In this document: positions 25,645 to 33,406 of the stretch, one piece after another
Numbering within the stretch: the stretch's first letter is position 1
Layout of the letters: every line of letters begins with the position of its first letter
From: Bacteroidaceae bacterium
GTDB taxonomy: Bacteria; Bacteroidota; Bacteroidia; Bacteroidales; Bacteroidaceae
Direction: 5' to 3'
Length of the DNA stretch: 64,000 nt
Assembly: GCA_017555875.1 (NCBI GenBank)
Contig: JAFZFN010000040.1
Span: 1-64,000 of the forward strand
Made by a program: the position numbers and the translations under genes
Notes under the pieces: model-generated
Databases searched by the model: none
The model's input: the letters and a program-made list of their open reading frames with translations, nothing else
What the model was told of the DNA's origin: nothing

Positions 25645-25648
25645 ATTA

Positions 25649-26335
25649 TCATTCGTCTTCATACCAACTTTTTGAGGCATTATGTTTTTCTGTCTTAGGT
25701 CTTGAAATTTTCGGTATAATCTGAATAACAAAACGCTTGTTGTTGGCCTCGACTTCTTTATCTCTATTAATTCCATTCAGTCCGCTGCCACAAATCTGAA
25801 TCTCTGTATTGTATTTTCTTAAATTGATGCCTTCCTTTTCCCAAAACAAATACAAAGACATAGCCCTCGCATAACTTAAACAATAATTATAGGGTCTATT
25901 AGGATTCCAAGGATTGATAACCCTATTGGCAGACATTCCCTCTATAACTAATAAATAGCTAAATTGAGGATTCTTCTCATGAAGTTGTGCCAACAATTTT
26001 TCAATATCTTTTCCTACCTGTTTTACTTTTCCAAGATATATCGGCTTTATCTTATTGTCGTCTGATTCAAAGATTTCAATACCTTCAAAGTCTTTTGCTA
26101 TAAAAGTTTTGTTCTCTTCAATATATTTAAGAGTAGAAGATTGACTTAAAGTGGCAAATTGTGTTTCTAATTGAGTAATTTGCCTAAGTTGTTCAATGGT
26201 AGCAGTAGCTTCTCCTAAGGCCTTTCCCATCTTGCCTATACATACAATAAACAGTACTAACATTATGAAAAATAAGCTAGTCATCAAATCTGAATAGCTA
26301 AGCCAAAACGAATCTTTATGTTTTTCTCTTGCCAT
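25649..26335 (-). CDS. ZorB/MotB-like stator protein with OmpA-type domain
   Basis: 228 residues. The N-terminus KDSFWLSYSDLMTSLFFIMLVLF has the MotB/ZorB pattern: a short cytosolic end, then one membrane helix (17-34) with Asp16 at the position of the ion-carrying aspartate. Residues about 90-215 are an OmpA/MotB-type peptidoglycan-binding domain (YLLVIEGM, then LSYARAMSLYLFW and NNKRFVIQIIPK). With the ZorA-like protein encoded 2 bases upstream it should form a proton-driven motor complex anchored to the cell wall. It is not flagellar (no flagellar genes) and not ExbD/TolR (size and OmpA domain). Confidence 0.8.
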   Translation of the reverse strand: MAREKHKDSFWLSYSDLMTSLFFIMLVLFIVCIGKMGKALGEATATIEQLRQITQLETQFATLSQSSTLKYIEENKTFIAKDFEGIEIFESDDNKIKPIYLGKVKQVGKDIEKLLAQLHEKNPQFSYLLVIEGMSANRVINPWNPNRPYNYCLSYARAMSLYLFWEKEGINLRKYNTEIQICGSGLNGINRDKEVEANNKRFVIQIIPKISRPKTEKHNASKSWYEDE

Positions 26336-26337
26336 AT

Positions 26338-27852
26338 TTACCTTTTATCTTTGAGGGCCTTTGTCATTTCTTCAACAGCTTTCAGTGTTGCTTTGTGCAA
26401 TTCCACAGATTGCAATTGGGCATCTTTATAATCCTTACGAAGATTAACTATTTCTCCTTTCAAATCGTTATAACACTGCGCCTGCACATTCGTATATTGA
26501 ATCAAAGAAGATAGGACTTCTTGCATTTTATTAAATGTGTTGAAAAACTCCTGATTCTCAGTGATAAAATGTTGAATATGCTCAGTAGATGCTGATAATT
26601 GTTCCGATAAACTTTCAGAAACCTTCTTGCCTTCTGATATAAATAAATCAAACTCCTTACGCCAAATTTCTCTTGCATCTGAACCAGTCGGAAAATGTGT
26701 CGTAATGGCAGTTTTGAATTCTTGCTGAATCTCGTTAGCTTGGTTCTGATTTCTTATAATTAAATCCAAGCCCGTAGAGAATGAATTAAATCGATTCAGA
26801 ACATCTTGAATTTGAATTGTTATATTTGAAACATTAGATATAGTCGTATTTAGATCTTGCTGATATTGATGAAAAACAGAAAAAGATGCCGAAGCGTTAT
26901 TCAATTGAGAGAACACTCTTGCTATTTCATTTGCTGTTTCAGTTAAACTAAGTTGATTTAGTTCATGTAGCACTAAATGTTGCTGTTCCAAATTATCATT
27001 CAATAATTCTGCCGAATCAGCATATGCATCTAGATTACGTCCGAATTTATCTACAAAATGGCCTAAAACTCCTTTCAAAGAGTTTAGACTGGCCGCCATA
27101 CTACTAGATAGCAGCGGCATTAATTCGCGACGCAAGAAATTCATATAGTCTTCTTTGCCGTCATTTGCAGAAGACAGAGCCTTTTTGTAAGAGACTGCGC
27201 TATTGTAAACTGTTAAACCAAGTCCCAGAAAACTAGCAGTCATTGCAACAATTATACCATAAAGTAAATGTTGTAAGCCATCTAGATTGCTATTCTCTCC
27301 AAAAATCTGACCGAAGTCTATACCGATTAGACCAGTTATGATTCCGATGAAAGTTCCTGCTAGTCCTAAATATAACGGAACATTCAAACTATTATGTATT
27401 TCATCGTCTAACGCATCTTTTTGACTATCACAGATGTCTTCCAACACCCCCAATTCTGCACTTGTTCCTATATTTCTACTGAGGTACTCATTTGTTCTAT
27501 CAAGTATGGAATTAAATCTATTATTGAGGCTAGTCGAGTTCTTTATTTTAGATAATGACAGAAGTGACAGCTCCATTTTTTCATGTTCATCTTCCGTCAT
27601 TAATTCTTCCAAAATCTCCTCATTAAGTTCTTCATCGCCTTGCACTTCTGCTAAGAACTCTGAAAGACGCTCTTTACTGCGAAGAATGGAAGAAGTTACT
27701 GAGAACTTCTTAAGTGTGAGATTCTTAACAGATGCAAATAGCGTCCTCAATTCCTCAATTCTTTTCCGTGTTGTAATAAAACTAGCTATTTGAAAACCAA
27801 TAACCAACACAACTACGATTACAGCTATAATAAGCCCACCAAACTGTTCCAT
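26338..27852 (-). CDS. ZorA/MotA-TolQ-like motor protein with long cytosolic tail
   Basis: 504 residues. A first membrane helix lies at 7-25, then a cytosolic stretch, then the paired helices of the MotA/TolQ/ExbB family at 159-181 (LYLGLAGTFIGIITGLIGI) and 195-216 (LLYGIIVAMTASFLGLGLTVY). Residues 217-504 are a long, mostly helical coiled-coil tail. A long intracellular tail after the channel helices is the hallmark of ZorA in Zorya anti-phage systems, where it is thought to signal from the motor to effector proteins. It starts 15 bases after the previous gene and is followed by the ZorB-like gene. Confidence 0.8.
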   Translation of the reverse strand: MEQFGGLIIAVIVVVLVIGFQIASFITTRKRIEELRTLFASVKNLTLKKFSVTSSILRSKERLSEFLAEVQGDEELNEEILEELMTEDEHEKMELSLLSLSKIKNSTSLNNRFNSILDRTNEYLSRNIGTSAELGVLEDICDSQKDALDDEIHNSLNVPLYLGLAGTFIGIITGLIGIDFGQIFGENSNLDGLQHLLYGIIVAMTASFLGLGLTVYNSAVSYKKALSSANDGKEDYMNFLRRELMPLLSSSMAASLNSLKGVLGHFVDKFGRNLDAYADSAELLNDNLEQQHLVLHELNQLSLTETANEIARVFSQLNNASASFSVFHQYQQDLNTTISNVSNITIQIQDVLNRFNSFSTGLDLIIRNQNQANEIQQEFKTAITTHFPTGSDAREIWRKEFDLFISEGKKVSESLSEQLSASTEHIQHFITENQEFFNTFNKMQEVLSSLIQYTNVQAQCYNDLKGEIVNLRKDYKDAQLQSVELHKATLKAVEEMTKALKDKR

Positions 27853-27867
27853 ATATGTCTATCTATT

Positions 27868-28566
27868 TTATTTGTTATTAATGTCACCAAAAAGCTCTAA
27901 GCCCTCTTTGAATATTTTTGCTTTTTTCTTAATTTCTTTCTTTTCTTCTTTCGCTTTTATTTTTTTCTCATCAAGTTCACTTTGTGTCATCGGGGTGTAT
28001 CCTTCAATTCCTTTAGGGTAGCCCCCTTCAATATATAATTTCACTAACCCCGCGTGGGATAAAGGTTGGGAAATATCTCTGAAATCAATATTCGTATTGT
28101 AATCCAGAAGCACAATATCCTGTTTCTCATTTTGCATTTTTATACGCTCTATCACATGGCGCACTTCTGGAACATTTTCTAAAACCCATTTGTAAGAGGG
28201 TAGATATATTAACATTCTAGCTTCAAAGTAATTCAATAATTCTTTACCGAATGCTCCTTTCCTATGTCCCTTAGGCCTACCGAATTTACGCACTGTTCGT
28301 TTAAGTCCTGCCATTGTATCATTCTTGAAAGCAGAAAAATCCACATCTGCATTCTCAAAGACTTTCAGACCTTGCCAAATTCCTTCAACGCAACTTGCAG
28401 TTAAGCCCTTCGTAAAAGGTATAGGAATATTCATATGAGGATAGAATGGGCTGAGAATCTGCGCATACCTCATTTGAGAGGTTGAAGTAATATCCAATAT
28501 TGCAGCATTAGGAAAGTCCTTCCTTATGTTTTCAATTGTTCGTTTTTTGTTTACAACGTATATCAT
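27868..28566 (-). CDS. Unknown protein, possibly NADAR-like (ADP-ribose related)
   Basis: 232 residues, soluble, second gene of the operon. Conserved-looking blocks are SCVEGIWQGLKVFE (Glu61, Trp64, Lys68), RKFGRPKGHRKG (94-104) and FEARMLIYLPSYKWVLENV (114-132). The C-terminus is Lys/Glu rich. The order Glu-x2-W-x3-K, then Gly-Arg, then Arg-rich helix ending in a K/W-x-L-x-N motif recalls NADAR (YbiA/DUF1768) domains, which remove ADP-ribose from DNA bases and can act as antitoxins of DarT enzymes. The resemblance is weak and by eye. The 4-base gap to the DarT-like gene supports a partnership. Confidence 0.45.
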   Translation of the reverse strand: MIYVVNKKRTIENIRKDFPNAAILDITSTSQMRYAQILSPFYPHMNIPIPFTKGLTASCVEGIWQGLKVFENADVDFSAFKNDTMAGLKRTVRKFGRPKGHRKGAFGKELLNYFEARMLIYLPSYKWVLENVPEVRHVIERIKMQNEKQDIVLLDYNTNIDFRDISQPLSHAGLVKLYIEGGYPKGIEGYTPMTQSELDEKKIKAKEEKKEIKKKAKIFKEGLELFGDINNK

Positions 28567-28570
28567 AATA

Positions 28571-29812
28571 TCAAAAGTCTTCTATATTCAAGATATATTC
28601 TTTGGGGATGAAGGTTTTTACCATTACTTCCGCTTGATGAGCTTTGAATTTTGGGTCATCATTTCTCAAATAGTGCATTTTTGTAGCTCCAAAATCTACA
28701 TTTCGCAGATGTTGTAAAGCTGCCCCATGTGTATGACGTTTATCCGCAGCATTCATATCCGAAAACATAGTGTTCTTTAGAAAAGAAACATCAATCTTAA
28801 TTTTAAGTAAAACAATATCACTTCCATCCAGCTTTAAGCGATAGGCCATAGGATGGTCATCGCAAAAACTCAGTCTGACATAATCTTCAAGCCCATACTT
28901 CTTATCTAAATCTCGTGATTCTTCATCTCCGCCTTGACATGGAATTGTAATATTGTGTTTACGACAATAATACCAAGAGAATAGCCCTCCATGAATTTTT
29001 ATAGATGGGATATTCCTCTTATCCGTAAAGTGGTATAGGCATCTTACACCATTATCATCAAGTACTTGTTTAAACTCTCGCCAATTCTCTTTCAGTTCAG
29101 AAGACAACTTTCTAAGCCTTTCTCTTTCTTGGCGTTCAGCTTCTTCTTTTCGTTTAGCCTCTTCTGCTAATTTCTGAGCTGCAGCTTTTCTTCTAGCAGC
29201 TTCTTCTCTTTCTCTCCGCGCTTTTTCTTCTTGTGCTCTTCTTTCTGCCTCTCGCCTTTTTCGTTCTTCCTCCTCTTTACGCAGCCTCTCGAGTTCTAAT
29301 CTTTCTAGTTCTTCTCTACGTAGTTCGTCTTTAAGATTTCTTAAATCTTCTAGAGACTTATAGTAACGATTCTTTAATGATTGGGATTTGACGACTGCAA
29401 TCTTTTCGATTAATTCATTTATACTTTTCTGAGCATATTCAGCCTTACGCCCATTAATTATCTGTTCTATTTTGTCAAGTGCAGCTCCAACCTCCTCTTC
29501 TGTTTTTCTTAATTTAAGAAGTTCTTGGTGTAATCGTTCTTCTTTCAGTTTTTTAAGAGTTAAAACTTCACTAAACTCGTATCCTCTGTAAGTACTAATC
29601 GTTTTCTTTTCTTCTTTTTCTGGAACTAAAATTGCGAACCATTCAGTAGAAAAAGAACTAATTCTTTCCCTTTCCGCTTTGATATTACGCTTCTTATCAT
29701 CCAAAGTTTTGTATTCAGATGAGAAATCATCATTGTATCCTTCATTTTCGGGAGGATTTTCATTCTTAGGAATCTTTGTGAATATTTTCTTAAACCAATC
29801 TAGTATGTGCAT
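28571..29812 (-). CDS. Coiled-coil protein with C-terminal DarT-like ADP-ribosyltransferase
   Basis: 413 residues, first gene of the operon. Residues about 35-245 are a very long charged coiled coil, densest at 165-235 (repeated EEERKRREAERRAQEE-type sequence). Residues 250-413 match the DarT/DUF4433 fold: CLYHFTDKRNIPSI (His261 in the YHFT NAD-binding motif), LEDYVRLSFCDDHPMAY (309-324), and HQAEVMVKTFIP with Glu395 as likely catalytic residue. DarT enzymes ADP-ribosylate DNA bases and block replication. Here the domain is tethered to a coil that could meet the coiled tail of the ZorA-like protein. AT-rich relative to the core genome, suggesting transfer. Confidence 0.75.
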   Translation of the reverse strand: MHILDWFKKIFTKIPKNENPPENEGYNDDFSSEYKTLDDKKRNIKAERERISSFSTEWFAILVPEKEEKKTISTYRGYEFSEVLTLKKLKEERLHQELLKLRKTEEEVGAALDKIEQIINGRKAEYAQKSINELIEKIAVVKSQSLKNRYYKSLEDLRNLKDELRREELERLELERLRKEEEERKRREAERRAQEEKARREREEAARRKAAAQKLAEEAKRKEEAERQERERLRKLSSELKENWREFKQVLDDNGVRCLYHFTDKRNIPSIKIHGGLFSWYYCRKHNITIPCQGGDEESRDLDKKYGLEDYVRLSFCDDHPMAYRLKLDGSDIVLLKIKIDVSFLKNTMFSDMNAADKRHTHGAALQHLRNVDFGATKMHYLRNDDPKFKAHQAEVMVKTFIPKEYILNIEDF

Positions 29813-29838
29813 ATAAATTTTTCGAACTAAGGCTGTAA

Positions 29839-29869
29839 CAAAGATAGTAAAGCTAAATGATTACGCAAA
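29839..29869 (-). promoter_or_regulatory. Promoter of the Zorya-like operon
   Basis: On the minus strand TTTG (29869-29866), a 19-base spacer and TATCTTTG (29846-29839): a near-ideal Bacteroidetes promoter 27 bases before the first start codon, giving a very short leader. Confidence 0.8.
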
Positions 29870-30095
29870 ATGTTTGATTGATAAATGTATGAAATTGTTT
29901 TCTGGGTGTATGAAAACATGCTTTGCGTGTACGATAACGTTAACGTTGACGAAAACAGGGCAGCGGAGCTGCAGGTTGAGGGTTAACTACTTCGTTGTTG
30001 AGCTTCGACTGCGCTCGCTGCAAGAGTTCAGGCGAGTTTGACTCTCGCTTGCTGGCACGAACCTTGAGGGTTTAGAGTGTAGCGTTTATAGATGA
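29870..30095. other. Non-coding stretch between the Zorya-like operon and hipBA
   Basis: No gene seen. It holds GATAACGTTAACGTTGACG and short hairpins (CAGCGGAGCTG), and moves from AT-rich to GC-rich at about 29950, which may mark an island edge. Confidence 0.4.
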
Positions 30096-30138
30096 ATGCA
30101 ATAACTCCCGACCTCGAAGAAGTCGGGAGTTATTGCAT
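30096..30138. terminator. Perfect 17-bp hairpin, likely hipA terminator
   Basis: ATGCAATAACTCCCGAC (30096-30112) pairs exactly with 30122-30138. It lies about 90 bases past the hipA stop, between two minus-strand operons. Confidence 0.65.
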
Positions 30139-30226
30139 AATGAATATAGAGTACGATTACATGTCTTCTAAGGAGAGGCAAATGGTGTCAATCTTATATT
30201 TGAAGAATAGTTTGGTGCGGATGGTC

Positions 30227-31504
30227 TTATTTATCCAGTGCAGTTACCCGATAGCTGATCTCTTCTTTTATCTGCTGAGTCCACTGATCGTCGATGCCTG
30301 CCTTAGCCGCAAAGTGTTCAAACTTGCTCACTGCATCAACACATTTATCTATGAGTGCGTCGGCTCCTTTGATATTGTAACGCTTGGCCAAATCAAGCAG
30401 GTCGCGTCGTTCAATGTCGGCATTCTTGTTATTGATGGTCATGCTATGACGATTCATATATCCTGGAGCGGACAGATCAACGGAGAAGGTGTAGTCGTAG
30501 GCTGGGGCTATGTGCCAAACTCCATCATCAGCCATCATGAAACTGAAGTTCTTGTTGTGATCATCCACGTTGCCTCCCAATACATTCATCGTCATCAGTA
30601 GGAACAGTTGTTTCAGTTCTGAAGGGATCACTCCAAGCCGGCAAGCCACATCGAACAATTCCTCGTAACTGCTTGCCGTGGGCTTCATGGCCGCTAAAGT
30701 CTGTATGTGTATCTTCTTCCCGCTTTGACGGTCGAAACGTTCAGTCACGAAGTGGGCAGTCTCTTCGCCCTCTACGAGATAAGACGGCATCATCTTTAGT
30801 CCTGCATCCTTGGCCATCAGATGATAACTATATTCGATGCGTGTGGTAGGCACACTCGAATGTTCGTCAAACTTGATAATCATCGGTACGAAACCCTCCA
30901 TCGGGGTAGCCACCTGTCCAGAGTAGCATTCGTTTGTCTCTAAGTTAATGTTGATGATGGCTTTGGGTCTGCGACCTCCTGCAGAAGTACCCACCTTGAA
31001 TAGGCTTTCTATCATCAGGTCGGGCTGCATTTCTGCCTTGAAACTTTTTGCCTCGGTCAGTGCGGATTGGGCCAACTTATAGAGCTCTGCTATCTCAACC
31101 TTGAACGGTTGTTCCAAATCCTCAGCTGCAGGAGGGAGGAACTCCAAGGCTCCCATGCCTCTACGACCGATATATGCTAAGCGGTCGAGGGCCGATAGGT
31201 TTCTCGTGCTGATGCCATGCGCCTTGGTCCACTCATTGAACACCCGATTTCCCCAATGGTCGGGCAGCGAATCGGCAATGAAGGAGGGCAGACCGCCAAA
31301 CAGTTTGTCACCATCGGCATACACAGGCAATCCATTTCTCACGGATGGACTATTGACGGATGCCCGCAGTGGAGCTATATCATATCCTAATGTAAGGAAA
31401 GCGCGGTCATAGTAGAAGCAAATCTTCTCGGCATAGCCATCCTTATAGGTGACGAGCGAGCCTACTCTATGCCCCCATAGAAACACATCAAGATTCTGTA
31501 TCAT
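30227..31504 (-). CDS. hipA: HipA-type Ser/Thr kinase toxin
   Basis: 425 residues, full length for HipA. The N-subdomain includes LFGGLPSFIADSLPDHWGN (69-86). The glycine-rich loop TSAGGRRPK is at 173-181. The catalytic motif NVDDHNKNF (312-320, Asp314 as likely base) and the metal-binding Asp337 in APAYDYTF follow. HipA-family kinases phosphorylate aminoacyl-tRNA synthetases or other targets and slow growth. All key residues look intact, so the kinase is probably active. The start overlaps hipB by 17 bases, the usual coupled arrangement with the antitoxin first. Confidence 0.9.
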   Translation of the reverse strand: MIQNLDVFLWGHRVGSLVTYKDGYAEKICFYYDRAFLTLGYDIAPLRASVNSPSVRNGLPVYADGDKLFGGLPSFIADSLPDHWGNRVFNEWTKAHGISTRNLSALDRLAYIGRRGMGALEFLPPAAEDLEQPFKVEIAELYKLAQSALTEAKSFKAEMQPDLMIESLFKVGTSAGGRRPKAIININLETNECYSGQVATPMEGFVPMIIKFDEHSSVPTTRIEYSYHLMAKDAGLKMMPSYLVEGEETAHFVTERFDRQSGKKIHIQTLAAMKPTASSYEELFDVACRLGVIPSELKQLFLLMTMNVLGGNVDDHNKNFSFMMADDGVWHIAPAYDYTFSVDLSAPGYMNRHSMTINNKNADIERRDLLDLAKRYNIKGADALIDKCVDAVSKFEHFAAKAGIDDQWTQQIKEEISYRVTALDK

Positions 31505-31814
31505 CGTTATTTCTCCTTACTCTTTTAGGGATTAACTTATTTATCTGTTTCAATGCCATGGGTGGCATGGGGAGCTCGGGCAAGAGGTCTTCGAGACGTT
31601 GCTCCATGCCGACCACGCGGAGGAGCGAGATGAAATTGTTGAGCGTGATGTTCCTGTTTACTCCCTGCTCCAAATGACAGATGGTGGTCAGGCTCACTCC
31701 AGACCGCTCGGCCATCTCTTTCTGACTTATCCGCGCCGCAAGACGATACTCCTTCAACCGCTTGCAGAGAAGGGATATTATATCCTGATTTGTAGTAAAA
31801 CCTTCGCCAATCAT
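31488..31814 (-). CDS. hipB: HipB-type antitoxin (XRE helix-turn-helix)
   Basis: 108 residues from ATG 31814 (MIGEGFTTNQDIISLL); longer frames upstream would cross the promoter. The helix-turn-helix is RISQKEMAERSGVSLTTICHLEQG, residues about 27-52, a classic Cro/CI-type fold. The C-terminus is basic (LIPKRVRRN). It should bind HipA and repress its own operon through the repeats at 31815-31867. Confidence 0.9.
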   Translation of the reverse strand: MIGEGFTTNQDIISLLCKRLKEYRLAARISQKEMAERSGVSLTTICHLEQGVNRNITLNNFISLLRVVGMEQRLEDLLPELPMPPMALKQINKLIPKRVRRNNDDTES

Positions 31815-31867
31815 ATATCCATATATTAATATTATTCCGCAAATATAACAATAAATATCCATATATT
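31815..31867 (-). promoter_or_regulatory. hipBA promoter with two operator repeats
   Basis: ATATCCATATATT occurs at 31815-31827 and again at 31855-31867, exactly 40 bases apart. Between them the minus strand has the -7 box TATATTTG (31847-31840). Two HipB dimers could cover the promoter. Confidence 0.65.
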
Positions 31868-32312
31868 GATATATCAACAATGATTTTTTAATAATTTACC
31901 TGAAACATATCCTCCAAGGAGAGGCTGGCAATATATCTCGCCTTTCTAAGAAGTGGATGACAAACGAGTCATCTCACCCCTTAATAGAGGCTTTCGCCAC
32001 GCGCCATGCCGTTTTGGTGAGTAAACGATTTTTATTTTTGGCCTGGCAAGGATGAGAACAGAAGGAATATATGAGCGGTTTCCCGCATGAGTCGTTATGC
32101 GACAGGGGTTGCTTCGCAACATGAGCCACTCCACTACAGAACATTTTTTAACTACGAGACATTCATTCAGGACCTCTTGTCGCAACGAAACCTGCATCGT
32201 AAAGACAATCCTTCTCAGACAGAATTCACAAGAGTCGTGATGTAACATTCTTATCATTCCTCATGCGCGAAGCGCTCACACCGCATTGCTGTCCATGTTG
32301 CAAAGCAACTCA
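31868..32312. other. Non-coding region between hipBA and the HU-like gene
   Basis: No gene seen. It contains the left 33-bp repeat of the element at 32019-34934 and a small hairpin GTTGCTTCGCAAC at about 32109. Confidence 0.5.
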
Positions 32313-32945
32313 TTACTCCCTAACAGGGATATAAGCCCGTGTATTCTGCTTGCCTATGACTGCCAACTTGCCGGCTTTGACGAGGGCTTTCAGTTTGGCC
32401 AGTGCGGCATAACGGCTACATTCGCACACGCGCTCAAACTCGGAACGCTGGATGCTCTGATGGGTGGTGAAGAACTCCGCGAGGCGTTTCTCGATGACGG
32501 CGTCGGTGAGTTGCTTGGTACCCGTGGGGCCTCCGCTCACGATGACGGCTCCGCGCATCGTATGTTGCAGCTCGGCGCAGGGGCTGAAGACGATGCGGCT
32601 CACCTCGATGTCCTTGCTCGTGATGTGATCCTCCTTGCGCTTGTTCTTGCAGGTAAGCGAGAGGCTGAAGGTGCCTATGTGGTCTATCTCCACACGGTTG
32701 CCATCGAGCAGGGCTTCGCCAATGCGCTGCCCCACGGCTTGCAGTACGGCCAGCACATCAGATTGGGTGATGCTACAGGCGTGGTTGATATCCTTGGCCA
32801 GTTGCTCGGTGGTGATGACCTCACTATTCACGATGCTCACCGCCATCGTGGGGTTCTTCTTGGTCGACTTGCCTTGCAGGTCGTTTCTCACATGGAGTTG
32901 GTAGGCAATGGTGCCCGACTTCTTGGTTGCGCTTCCTCGTTTCAT
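32313..32945 (-). CDS. HU-like DNA-binding protein with C-terminal winged helix
   Basis: 210 residues. After a basic start (MKRGSATKKSGTIAYQLHVRNDLQGKS), residues about 35-130 form the HU domain: TTEQLAKDINHACSITQSDVLAVLQAVGQRIGEALLDGNRVEIDHIGTFSLSL. Residues about 145-210 look like a winged helix (RLAEFFTTHQSIQRSEFERVCECSRYAALAKLKALVKAGKLAVIG). This HU-plus-wHTH layout fits the HU-HIG clade. It likely binds the structured DNA just upstream (33049-33140) and may regulate the divergent VapE-like gene. It differs from the other HU-like protein (8272), which lacks the winged helix. Confidence 0.85.
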   Translation of the reverse strand: MKRGSATKKSGTIAYQLHVRNDLQGKSTKKNPTMAVSIVNSEVITTEQLAKDINHACSITQSDVLAVLQAVGQRIGEALLDGNRVEIDHIGTFSLSLTCKNKRKEDHITSKDIEVSRIVFSPCAELQHTMRGAVIVSGGPTGTKQLTDAVIEKRLAEFFTTHQSIQRSEFERVCECSRYAALAKLKALVKAGKLAVIGKQNTRAYIPVRE

Positions 32946-33048
32946 CTCTGAGATTTACAATTTACGAATTTACTATGTACTATTTATTTACAATTGAGCC
33001 ATTTGGCGATTTGAATCCATCGATCTTTTTTCACCTTCTCAATTTGTT

Positions 33049-33140
33049 TATCGTACGATGGCCAACATTCAACTGATTGATGGTCATCGGTCAGTTGAAT
33101 GATGACGGTCGAACGACTGTGCGATGCCCATCGTACGATA
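33049..33140. promoter_or_regulatory. Nested inverted repeats between the divergent HU-like and VapE-like genes
   Basis: The outer arms TATCGTACGATGG (33049-33061) and CCATCGTACGATA (33128-33140) are perfect, and each contains the 10-bp palindrome ATCGTACGAT. The inner arms CATTCAACTGA (33066-33076) and TCAGTTGAATG (33091-33101) are also perfect. A third small stem GTCG-AA-CGAC lies at 33109-33118. It looks like a multi-site operator or a folded recognition site. Confidence 0.65.
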
Positions 33141-33356
33141 ACTTCCGTTTGTGCAAAATTACGAAAAGATAGAGTGATTTGCAAGCTTTTACACGTAGAA
33201 ATTATGTTGTTGACTTCGCTTTCCCTATGATGTATCTTCGCATCCGAAATGAGGTGAGTAGTATGGTTAACGTTATCGTCAAGGTTAAAAAATATAGCTT
33301 GCTATTTTTCCTCTCGTAGCGTATCAAATGCAGAACAAACGCTTTCAGTGGCATCG

Positions 33357-33364
33357 TAACTTTG
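33357..33364 (+). promoter_or_regulatory. -7 element for the VapE-like gene
   Basis: TAACTTTG, 43 bases before ATG 33407; it matches the TAnnTTTG consensus. Confidence 0.5.
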
Positions 33365-33406
33365 CAATCAGTTGACAAAGAATAAACACTAAACAAAAGA
33401 GATTCT

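Noticed and set aside
25649..27852. Calling the MotA/MotB-like pair flagellar or Tol/Exb
   Set aside because: No flagellar, TonB or Tol genes nearby; the long cytosolic tail and OmpA domain fit Zorya better.
24889..29812. Calling the operon a standard Zorya type I or II
   Set aside because: No ZorC/ZorD helicase and no ZorE HNH gene could be found among the five genes.
32286..32951. 221-codon plus-strand open frame opposite the HU-like gene
   Set aside because: Mirrors the minus-strand HU gene, which has clear HU motifs; composition is that of an antisense frame.
32984..33184. 66-codon minus-strand frame between the HU-like and VapE-like genes
   Set aside because: It is composed of the nested palindromes and contains the regulatory region; no start context.
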